Source: Candidatus Zhuqueibacterota bacterium | GTDB taxonomy: Bacteria; Zhuqueibacterota; Zhuqueibacteria; Thermofontimicrobiales; Thermofontimicrobiaceae | DNA length: 42,455 nucleotides | Direction of reading: 5' to 3' | NCBI GenBank assembly: GCA_016783825.1 | Contig: JADHVV010000012.1 | Location: forward strand, 1 to 42,455 | Shown here: positions 27,976 through 36,141 of the stretch, piece by piece | How positions within the stretch are numbered: position 1 is the first letter of the stretch | Layout: the number at the start of each line of letters is the position of its first letter | Made by a program: the position numbers and the translations under genes | Notes under the pieces: generated by a model | The model's input: only the letters and a program-made list of their open reading frames with translations | Told to the model about the DNA's origin: nothing | Database searches by the model: none

Positions 27976-29217
27976 ATGTTGACCAATAAAAAGCTAAATT
28001 TAATTTTTCTTTTAATTATTATCGTATTTTTATTTTGCGCCGACGAAACGCCTTATTTCCCTGAAGATGTTCCCGGCAGCATCGTCGGGCTGGTAAAAAA
28101 CCAGGATGTAATCGTGCAGGTTAACCTATTCCAGGGTAAATTAATTCAGTCCGTAAATAGTGATTCGCTGACAGGATATTTTGAAATAAAGAACGTTGAC
28201 TCCGGTGTGTACAACCTGGAATTTATTGCCAACAATTTTGGTCGTTATGTCCTCAACGAGGTTATTGTCTATGCTGGTAAAACAACAGCAACTGCTGATA
28301 TATATTTAAAACCTTTACCCGAACAAATTCTCTTTATTAACCCTGCGGATAATGTTTCCAACATATCGGTTGATTTTCCGATTGAGATTGAATTTTCCTC
28401 ACAAATGAATCAATCTTCCGTAGAGGAAAATTTTTCTCTCCAGCCTTCTGTTGATGGCTATTTCGAATGGATAAATTCCGCGAATCAACATAAAATAATT
28501 TTTCGTCCAACTGACCAGTATGCAACAGATCAAACTTATAAAATACAGTTATACAAAAACGCGGAAACGATATTTGGCGATACACTTGCTTTTTCTGTGT
28601 CTTCTTTATTTACGACCGAAAGTGTTAAAATTGTTTCTACAATTCCTGAAGATAACGCAACTTACATTTCTCCCCAAACGGAAATTTATATTGCTTTTAA
28701 TTCAAGAATGGATAGAGAAGCCACAGAAAGCAAAATCGTTTTGTCGCCTGAAACTGCCGGCGTTTTTCGATGGCTCGATTCACGAAAGGTCTTTTTTAGG
28801 CCGGGCGGATTTTTGGCGAGTAACACCGAATATGAGATCATTATTTTTCCGGGAGCAGCTGACATTTATGGCTCATTCTTTTTAACCGGGCATACAATCA
28901 AATTTAAGACTGAACCTTTAACAGTGATCTCTCACTATCCATCAAACGGGGCAACATCCGTTAACCGCTCAAATCCTATCGTAATAACGTTTAATACTTT
29001 CATTAACAAAACAAAGGCTGAAGGATCTTTTTCTATTAATCCGTCTGTTGAAGGGTGGCGTTTTCAGTGGAGCGACTTAACGCGGTTTCAATACAGTGGA
29101 TCGACAAAATTGCAGGCAAATACAAAATATACAGTAACTATAGATTCGACTTGTTCAGATTATTGGGACAATAAAATATTATCTAATTTCAGTTTTGAAT
29201 TTTTAACAGGGGAGTGA
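27976..29217 (+). CDS. Secreted protein with tandem bacterial Ig-like (Big_5/SbsA-type) domains and a carboxypeptidase-regulatory-like N-terminal domain
   Basis: 413 aa; N-terminal signal; three repeats of the form P.dn...s...pI.I.Fs..M...s.e..fsl.P...G.f.W. Confidence 0.75.
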   Translation: MLTNKKLNLIFLLIIIVFLFCADETPYFPEDVPGSIVGLVKNQDVIVQVNLFQGKLIQSVNSDSLTGYFEIKNVDSGVYNLEFIANNFGRYVLNEVIVYAGKTTATADIYLKPLPEQILFINPADNVSNISVDFPIEIEFSSQMNQSSVEENFSLQPSVDGYFEWINSANQHKIIFRPTDQYATDQTYKIQLYKNAETIFGDTLAFSVSSLFTTESVKIVSTIPEDNATYISPQTEIYIAFNSRMDREATESKIVLSPETAGVFRWLDSRKVFFRPGGFLASNTEYEIIIFPGAADIYGSFFLTGHTIKFKTEPLTVISHYPSNGATSVNRSNPIVITFNTFINKTKAEGSFSINPSVEGWRFQWSDLTRFQYSGSTKLQANTKYTVTIDSTCSDYWDNKILSNFSFEFLTGE

Positions 29218-29272
29218 AGTACGATAGCTGCCAACCTGTTATTAGTAACTATTTTAATGAGGGTAGATTTCA

Positions 29273-29341
29273 ACTAGCAGTGGCAGTTGCAGTCTTTTAA
29301 AACAGAGAATTTTTTACTGCTACTGAGACTGCTGCTACTCT
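29273..29341. repeat. GCAGT-rich hairpin between convergent genes
   Basis: CTAGCAGTGGCAGTTGCAGTCTTTT versus ACTGCTACTGAGACTGCTGCTACTCTAG. Same family at 26039-26281 and ~40525-40588. Confidence 0.6.
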
Positions 29342-30219
29342 AGTATATCCTGATAAATTTCTTCCCGGTCAGGATCTAAATTCATTAATTTTTCATAAAC
29401 ATCGCGATCATTGGATTTTTTAAACAGGTCAACAATTTCCATATAATGCGCATTTATAAATTTTTCAACACGGGTATATTTAGGGTCTTCTTCGTTTTTG
29501 ATTTTTTCTAACATGGAAACTGCTTCCTTAATATATTTTTTCGCTTTTGTTGGATCTTCATTGGCAAAATAAAGCCCATAAAAATAGAAATCCTTCATCT
29601 CGCGAAATTTCTTATATTTTTCAGCAAGAAGATAATCGATCATTTCAACCCGAAGATCCCAGCCATCGATAAAATGACCCATGCCAAATTTTGCTTGTTC
29701 GGCAATTACTTTGGCTTTTTCATAATATGGTGTTCCCAGCAGATTACCAAATTTATCCATTTCTTCAGCAATGATGATATTGGTAAAGAAATCTAATAGA
29801 CTCGTTAGTGAATCCCAATTATTTTCACTGTGCATGGGAATTTCACCTTTTTGATACGCCATACGGCAGCGCTTGTCCGCATATTGAATATCTGAAGATG
29901 AAATGATGAATTGCGTTTTATAGCGATCTTCATAATTAACGCTGATATCCTGCAGCATCATTTTTAAACCAATTGGGAGTTCGCCCTGAAACTCATCCTG
30001 TGTCCACTGGAAATTGTTGAAATAGTCTTCAAGCACTTGTTTGAAATTAATGAGCTTTTCACGTTTTTCATCAGGCAAAGCATCAAGCTGTAGCTCAACA
30101 GTTACGCGAACTTTTTGCGCGTAAAGGTTATTTACTCCATATTTAAAAATTGGAAAATAATTTATCAATAAAATGAAAATGAGGCTATATAATAATGAAG
30201 AATTATATTTTAATTTCAT
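29335..30219 (-). CDS. DUF4835 family protein (T9SS PorD-like)
   Basis: 294 aa; signal peptide; VTVELQLDALPDEKREKLINFKQVLEDYFNNFQWTQDEF, LTSLLDFFTNIIIAEEMDKFG..GTPYYEKA, FINAHYMEIVDLFKKSNDRDVYEKLMNLDPDREEIYQDI match the DUF4835 layout from memory. Confidence 0.7.
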   Translation of the reverse strand: MKLKYNSSLLYSLIFILLINYFPIFKYGVNNLYAQKVRVTVELQLDALPDEKREKLINFKQVLEDYFNNFQWTQDEFQGELPIGLKMMLQDISVNYEDRYKTQFIISSSDIQYADKRCRMAYQKGEIPMHSENNWDSLTSLLDFFTNIIIAEEMDKFGNLLGTPYYEKAKVIAEQAKFGMGHFIDGWDLRVEMIDYLLAEKYKKFREMKDFYFYGLYFANEDPTKAKKYIKEAVSMLEKIKNEEDPKYTRVEKFINAHYMEIVDLFKKSNDRDVYEKLMNLDPDREEIYQDILE

Positions 30220-30250
30220 GACAAACTCCAGTTAAATTTTTAATTGATTT

Positions 30251-30376
30251 ATGAATCCACTCTAAAAACCACTAATTACACTAATTGCACGAATTTAAAT
30301 TACACTAATTTCAATATAAAATCAATTAGTGTAATTCGTGAAATTAGTGGTTAAAATCTTTTTAGAATTGACTCAT
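30251..30376. repeat. Inverted repeat CCACTAATTACACTAATTGCACGAATT family in divergent intergenic region
   Basis: CTCTAAAAACCACTAATTACACTAATTGCACGAATT versus CAATTAGTGTAATTCGTGAAATTAGTGGTTAAAATCTTTTTAGAATTG. Confidence 0.75.
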
Positions 30377-30429
30377 TGATAATTCAATATTAAAAAATAA
30401 TTAATTTTTCAAACATAAGCAAGAGAATA

Positions 30430-31269
30430 ATGAACTCAACTTTTAAAACGAAAAAATTTTCTGTGATTTTATTCCTTATTATCTCTTTTTACTTCTCAAA
30501 AAGTTTTGCCAGTTTCGAGCTAAAAGGATATGGCGCTCGCTCCCGGGCTATGGGTCAGGCTTATGTTGGACTGGCAAATACACCGGATGCTCTATTCCTC
30601 AATTGCAGCGGGACAAGCCAAATTTTTAGCCCATCTTTTTCTTTTTTCATTACCAGACCGTTTGGTTTAAAAGAACTTACTTATTTCTCATTTGCCGGCG
30701 TCCTGCCAACATCCATCGGAAACTTTGCAACCGCTATTAGCGAATTTGGAAATGAGATTTACCAGGAACAGTCAATTGTTTTAAATTACAGCCGTCTCCT
30801 GAATGAAACCATATCTTTGGGTCTTAATTTGCATTATATGAAACTACACATCAAGGGATATGGTTCAGATTTTTCTTTGGGATTGGACTTTGGGTTTTTG
30901 GTTAAATTAAATTCCAAACTCAACTGGGGATTTTTTACAACAAACATCAACCGCGCGGGATTAGGCCAATCAAATGATAAACTGCCGCAAACTTTTGTAA
31001 CCGGTGTCAGTTTTATTCCACTTGATAATTTAACGATCAATTTTGATTTATATGAAGAATTGTCTTTTCCGCTTGAATTACGCGGCGGGGTTGAATATGT
31101 TATATTTGACAAATTAGCTTTGCGCAGCGGTTTCATCACAGAAACAGGGGAATTTTGTTTTGGACTGGGTTTTATTTCAAACAAATTCAGTTGCGATTAT
31201 GCTGTCAACACTCACCCTGATTTAGGATTGACGCACCAGTTTTCTTTGCAAATTGTTTTGAAAAAATAA
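30430..31269 (+). CDS. PorV/PorQ-like outer membrane beta-barrel protein (UPF0164-like)
   Basis: 279 aa; signal peptide; GARSRAMGQAYVGLANTPDALFLNCSG...; alternating beta-strand pattern through C-terminus. Confidence 0.65.
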   Translation: MNSTFKTKKFSVILFLIISFYFSKSFASFELKGYGARSRAMGQAYVGLANTPDALFLNCSGTSQIFSPSFSFFITRPFGLKELTYFSFAGVLPTSIGNFATAISEFGNEIYQEQSIVLNYSRLLNETISLGLNLHYMKLHIKGYGSDFSLGLDFGFLVKLNSKLNWGFFTTNINRAGLGQSNDKLPQTFVTGVSFIPLDNLTINFDLYEELSFPLELRGGVEYVIFDKLALRSGFITETGEFCFGLGFISNKFSCDYAVNTHPDLGLTHQFSLQIVLKK

Positions 31270-31396
31270 AAAAATACTTTGCGCGATAAGTTACATAAAA
31301 AATTTCACCGCTAATTTCATGATTTACGCTAATTCATAAACAAGTAGTAACTTTTCAGCGAGCCATGTGAACTATTAAAAACACAGAATTAAAATT

Positions 31397-31463
31397 GTAG
31401 CAGAATAATTTATAGCAGAATAATAAATAGAAAGCATCATTCTGCTAAAAATTATTCTGCGAA
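31397..31463. repeat. GCAGAATAATT inverted repeat
   Basis: GTAGCAGAATAATTTATAGCAGAATAATAA ... TCATTCTGCTAAAAATTATTCTGCG. Same family at ~38733-38906. Confidence 0.7.
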
Positions 31464-31531
31464 ATATTTTTTTATCGTGCTATATTGCCAGAATTGTTTT
31501 TTGCTGAACAGTTACAACTGATAAACAAAAT

Positions 31532-33535
31532 ATGAACATACTTCTTTCAAAAATTTTCCTTTCACTTATGTTTGTTGCGCTGTGTTCAGCAGCTGTAATC
31601 GCCCAGGAAACAGAGATAGAAAATATTTTGGAAGGAAATGAGGAATATTCTGATGTTTCCTACTTGATGGAACTGTTAACCGAATTGGAAAATAAGCCGC
31701 TTGATTTAAATGCTGCAACTGCAAAACAGCTCTCCCTGTTACCGTGGATTTCAGACGTATTGGCTCATGAAATTGTGGAATATCGCTTGCGATTTGGCGA
31801 TTATAATTCAATCCAAGAACTGGAAAAATTCTCCCAAATTGATAAAGAAATTTTACCTTTATTGAACAAATATCTTACTGTTTCATATCAAATCATTCCA
31901 AGAGATTTTTCATTGAATTTAAAAATGCGCGCCAGTCGGAAATTACAACAAAGCGAGGGATTTAAAACCGGCTATTATTATCCGTCACCGGAAAAAATTT
32001 ACAATCGACTTATTTGCCACTACGGGGAAGATATTAAATTTGGAATATTGTTGGAGAAAGACAGTGGTGAAAAACAATTAAATGATTTAACTTCCTACTT
32101 CATCAAATATTCGAATGCAGACAAAAACTATGAACTCATTTTTGGCAACTATTTTTTGGAAACCGGTCAGGGACTAATTTTCTCCAATCCTTATGGCGCC
32201 CGAAAAAGCAGCAACCCGATCTATGCCGCTAAAAGGAAATCCAGGAATGCGCGTGAATATACATTGGTGGATGAAAATGCTTCACTTTTTGGGATAAGTG
32301 GAAAAATTGATTTCTCTGTTCTGCAATTGTTGCTGTTCTATTCTTCCAATAAAATTGATGCTTCTTTCAATGTGGAAAATGGAAACGTAACTAATTTTTA
32401 CACTTCAGGTTATCACAGAAATGAAAATGAAATAAATAAAAAAGACCAACTGACCGAACAACTTGCCGGATTACGATTGGAATTTAAACCTCGCTCGAAC
32501 ATCTTATTTGGAATGACAGGTTATCAATCGCGTTTTAATTCTTCCTTTTTTAATGATAATCTCATTCGCAACAGATTTGCTTTTCAGGGAAAAATAAACA
32601 GTCTTGTCGGTTGTGATTATAATTTGACATTGGGTTTCTTTAACCTGTTCGGGGAATTTGCCCTGTCCCGCAATCGTGGATTTGCTGTGCTGTCCGGTAT
32701 TCTGCTGGATTCAAAAGACGTCAAATTGACGTTGTCATTTCGAAACTATGGCAAAGATTTTATTAGTTTACATGGGAACAGCTTCGGTGAAAATAGCGGC
32801 AATCCCATGAATGAGCGAGGATTTTATTTTGGATTGAAAATAAATCCGTTGAAAAATTTAAAATTATCTTTCTATTTTGATACATTCAAATTTCCCTGGC
32901 GCACATATCTAATTCCCATGCCTCAAAACGGTAAGGAATTATTTGCTGCTATTAAATATAAACCGATGAAAAGACTCTGGCTTTATTTTCAGTTGCGAGC
33001 CAAACAAAAAAATAATTTAGTTACGCAATATGATCAAACAAATTTGGAAAAGAAAATAATTATTCCCAGGGACCAATTAAAGACACGGTTTCAAATAGAA
33101 TATCAACCACATAAAAAAATAAAGCTGCGCCATCGAATTGAAAAAAATTGGACTTACTATAAAAAAAACAAAGGTGAGCAAATCGACAAAAAAAATCTTT
33201 ACTCAGGGATTCTGTTTTATCAAGACATTCAATATAAATTTTATTCAAAAGTTGGAATATCGTACAGAATTGTATTTTTTGATACGGATGGTTATGAAGC
33301 CCGGTTATACGAATTTGAGCGGGATGTTCCCGGGATTCTCACCAATCAGATGCTGTATGGCAAAGGTTCAAGATGGTATTTGTTTGCGAAATGGAAAATC
33401 AATTCGTTTATATCCCTGTCTTTGAAATATAGTTCCACTCATTATTATTTCACGAATCACATCGGGAGTCAAGCTGATCAAATTTCGGGTGACCAGGTAA
33501 ACGCGATTAACTTTCTGGTTGAAACAAAACTTTAA
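31532..33535 (+). CDS. Secreted helix-hairpin-helix (ComEA-like) domain protein with large C-terminal beta-strand-rich (probable outer-membrane barrel) region
   Basis: 667 aa; signal peptide; PLDLNAATAKQLSLLPWISDVLAHEIVEYRLRFGDYNSIQELEKFSQIDKEI is a double HhH; the remainder alternates amphipathic strands. Confidence 0.75.
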   Translation: MNILLSKIFLSLMFVALCSAAVIAQETEIENILEGNEEYSDVSYLMELLTELENKPLDLNAATAKQLSLLPWISDVLAHEIVEYRLRFGDYNSIQELEKFSQIDKEILPLLNKYLTVSYQIIPRDFSLNLKMRASRKLQQSEGFKTGYYYPSPEKIYNRLICHYGEDIKFGILLEKDSGEKQLNDLTSYFIKYSNADKNYELIFGNYFLETGQGLIFSNPYGARKSSNPIYAAKRKSRNAREYTLVDENASLFGISGKIDFSVLQLLLFYSSNKIDASFNVENGNVTNFYTSGYHRNENEINKKDQLTEQLAGLRLEFKPRSNILFGMTGYQSRFNSSFFNDNLIRNRFAFQGKINSLVGCDYNLTLGFFNLFGEFALSRNRGFAVLSGILLDSKDVKLTLSFRNYGKDFISLHGNSFGENSGNPMNERGFYFGLKINPLKNLKLSFYFDTFKFPWRTYLIPMPQNGKELFAAIKYKPMKRLWLYFQLRAKQKNNLVTQYDQTNLEKKIIIPRDQLKTRFQIEYQPHKKIKLRHRIEKNWTYYKKNKGEQIDKKNLYSGILFYQDIQYKFYSKVGISYRIVFFDTDGYEARLYEFERDVPGILTNQMLYGKGSRWYLFAKWKINSFISLSLKYSSTHYYFTNHIGSQADQISGDQVNAINFLVETKL

Positions 33536-33537
33536 AA

Positions 33538-33978
33538 ATTATTCCCAACGGATGAGTTGCCAACGGATTTTAGTTACCATTTAATTAAGAATTCTTGTAA
33601 TACGAATTTTTAAAGTTTAATGCAGAATATGATGTAACTGAACGAATACACTATCAAACTCGAAATGAAGACAATTATTTAGGTTTATTAATTCTACTTT
33701 GTCACATTACAAATTATGTCACTCCCGAACGCCTGTACAGTTACATTTTTATTAAAGGAAATACAGACTGTGCTTTTATCGGGAGTCCATTGCTAAAGTT
33801 TTGTGGATTCCCGCTAAAAACATGTGACCGAAGGGAATGCCTGTGGTGCGGGAATGACACACGAGTGTAACTCAAAATCATTGTTTCATTCTGTTTATTT
33901 CTAATCTGACAAAGTACAATTAAAAGCTCTAATTTGAATCCGTTGGTTGCTCATCCGTTGGAATTCTTTAATTTTTAT
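33538..33978. repeat. Four-level nested inverted-repeat element
   Basis: (i) CCCAACGGATGAGTTGCCAACGGATT / GAATCCGTTGGTTGCTCATCCGTTGG. (ii) TACTTTGTCACATTA (33695-33709) / TAATCTGACAAAGTA (33902-33916), 14/15. (iii) GTCACTCCCG / GCGGGAATGAC (~33718-33858). (iv) mini-element CCTGTACAG...GACTGTGCTT (33732-33775). Confidence 0.8.
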
Positions 33979-34034
33979 CTTTACCTGATCCAACACTCCG
34001 TTTCTGTTACTTATTAATTTTCCTTATTTTGTTA

Positions 34035-34063
34035 TTGACATGAAGAAAAATTTTAATTATATT
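34035..34063 (+). promoter_or_regulatory. sigma70-type promoter
   Basis: TTGACA (34035-34040), 17 nt, TATATT (34058-34063), 42 bp upstream of the 34105 ORF. Confidence 0.65.
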
Positions 34064-34104
34064 AGAATTCTTTGAATGGTTCACCACTTATTTTATAGAT
34101 TAAG

Positions 34105-34659
34105 ATGCGAATTATGGAAAAAATAGTAACTTCATTTTTGAAACTCTCAGCAAAAATAAAAAAAAGCCAGGGCGTGGTTGATTTTGGTTCCGCTCTGGCA
34201 TCGGCAAAATCGTTATTGTTAATTATGCCCGATAATCCAGATCACTTTGGCATTGCGCGAAATTATATATCTGAAATAAAAAATGATTTTGCAGGTGCAA
34301 AATTCGTATTTTTGACCAGGGAAAATAATAAAAGTTTACTCGATGTAAACCAACCACATGGCACAATTTTTGTTTCTTCAGAAGACATCAACCGTTTAGG
34401 TCTCCCAAAGAAAAATTTGCAGCTGCGAATTTTAGCAACAGACTTTGACATCGTTATTGACCTCAATTTTGATTTTCATCCGTTGAGCACATTATTGTGC
34501 AAAATATCTCATGCACCAGTAAAAATTTGTTTGTACAACCGGGATCGTGAACCGTTTTATAATTTTAGTTTCCGAACAACTTCCCGGAAAAATTTGGAAG
34601 AAAAATACCAGGTATTAACGAATTACCTTGGTGTTTGCGCGCAGTCAACTCATGGCTGA
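34105..34659 (+). CDS. Hypothetical protein resembling N-terminal half of ADP-heptose:LPS heptosyltransferase-like / DUF6913-type proteins
   Basis: 184 aa; SLLLIMPDNPDHFGIARNYISEIKNDFAGAKFVFLTRE, FDIVIDLNFDFHPLSTLLCKISHAPVKICLYNRDR resembles the GT9 N-terminal Rossmann half. Confidence 0.5.
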   Translation: MRIMEKIVTSFLKLSAKIKKSQGVVDFGSALASAKSLLLIMPDNPDHFGIARNYISEIKNDFAGAKFVFLTRENNKSLLDVNQPHGTIFVSSEDINRLGLPKKNLQLRILATDFDIVIDLNFDFHPLSTLLCKISHAPVKICLYNRDREPFYNFSFRTTSRKNLEEKYQVLTNYLGVCAQSTHG

Positions 34660-34675
34660 AAGGGAAATAGGAAAT

Positions 34676-34885
34676 AAGGTAATTAGGTAACTTGGTAATT
34701 AGTTTAGGGACGTGAATTAATTAAGCTGATCAAGTGCACCGAGCTAAATCCTACAAAAACAGTGCTTGAAAAAATACAAATGGTCAAGTTATTTAATTCA
34801 CAGTCCTTATTGAGTAATTGGGAACTCAATAATGCTGAATAATTTTTTATTACCCAATTACCTTATTACCAAATAACCTTTGAAG
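34676..34885. repeat. Inverted repeat AAGGTAATTAGGTAACTTGGTAATTAG / ATTACCCAATTACCTTATTACCAAATAACC
   Basis: Read by eye; related in motif to the 16830-16873 hairpin. Confidence 0.55.
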
Positions 34886-34965
34886 TGCTCTTTTTTTGCC
34901 CAATGGACTACAGATGAATTTTTTAAATACGAATATCCTAATCTATCAACCCGGAGATAAAATAA

Positions 34966-36141
34966 ATGGCGGATAGTTTTAATTCCACAAAAAACGATTT
35001 CGAGAACCTACAGGACATGTTTCCTGAAATCGAAAAAATGAGCCAGGGTCTGAACCACCGGCTGCTGGAATTATATTCCCTATATCAAATTGGATTAGCA
35101 CTCAGCACGACCCTGGATCTTGATGAAATTTTTAACATGTTCCAAAAAATATTCCAGCAGACATTAAAAGTGGATCGTTTCGGAATTTTTCTGGTTGACC
35201 ATTCATTTTCGACTTTAACTTTACATACATCATTTGGCTCGCCTAAAAACATGGGTAAGGCTAAAACATCTTTCAAGTTAGGCGAAGATATTTTTGGTGA
35301 AGCGCTCATGATAAAAAAAACCATTCACGTCCCTGATATTAAAAAACAAAAAAGGTATAAATATTACAATGATGGAACTAACAGCGGCTCATTTTTGGTC
35401 ATTCCACTTTTATTACGCAAAAACCAACAGGTCGGTGTTATCAGCTTATATCGAAAAAAAACCGGCTCTTTTAAGAAAACGGAAATTTCCTTGTTCAACA
35501 AAATCTCCAATGAAATTTCCAAAGTCATTGATAAAACTTTATTATTCAGACACACAAAAGAATTATCGGTTACAGACGATTTAACAGGTTTGTATAACCG
35601 TCGTTATTTTAATGATCGCATTGAAACGGAAGTACAGAGATCGAGCAGGTATAAGCGCTCATTGACAATCTTAATGATTGACATTGACTATTTTAAAAAT
35701 TACAATGATATTAATGGTCATCTTATGGGAGATGAAATTCTAAAGCGGGTTGGACATATCCTTGAAGACAACGTTCGCAAAGCTGATATATTAGCCAGGT
35801 ATGGCGGTGAGGAGTTTGTGGTCATCCTTCCCGAGATCGATAAAGCGCAGGCGCTGCAGGTTGCTGAAAAATTACGTTCCACCATAGAAGCAAAAAAATT
35901 TCCTCGTGAAGAAAATCAACCCCGCGGTAAACTTACCATCTCGCTCGGCATCGCCTCATTGTATGATGATTCTTTTAAAACCAAAGAGTTGGTTGATTTT
36001 GCAGATCGGGCGTTATATAAAGCAAAGGCTGAAGGACGCAACAGGGTTGTTGCTTATAATTCTTCGATAGATAAAAACAGACCCCAAAATACTCTATATC
36101 TGAATGCTACTACCTATGATACGGTTTCATCAAAAAAATAA
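34966..36141 (+). CDS. GAF domain-containing diguanylate cyclase
   Basis: 391 aa; GAF region (DRFGIFLVDHSFSTLTLHTSFG...); GGDEF domain with intact GGEEF (ARYGGEEFVVILPE) and I-site RKAD five residues upstream. Confidence 0.92.
   Translation: MADSFNSTKNDFENLQDMFPEIEKMSQGLNHRLLELYSLYQIGLALSTTLDLDEIFNMFQKIFQQTLKVDRFGIFLVDHSFSTLTLHTSFGSPKNMGKAKTSFKLGEDIFGEALMIKKTIHVPDIKKQKRYKYYNDGTNSGSFLVIPLLLRKNQQVGVISLYRKKTGSFKKTEISLFNKISNEISKVIDKTLLFRHTKELSVTDDLTGLYNRRYFNDRIETEVQRSSRYKRSLTILMIDIDYFKNYNDINGHLMGDEILKRVGHILEDNVRKADILARYGGEEFVVILPEIDKAQALQVAEKLRSTIEAKKFPREENQPRGKLTISLGIASLYDDSFKTKELVDFADRALYKAKAEGRNRVVAYNSSIDKNRPQNTLYLNATTYDTVSSKK

Noticed and set aside
27976-28035. Lipoprotein signal in the Ig-like protein
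   Set aside because: A Cys follows the hydrophobic stretch (VFLFCAD) but the residues before it do not fit a standard lipobox, so not claimed.
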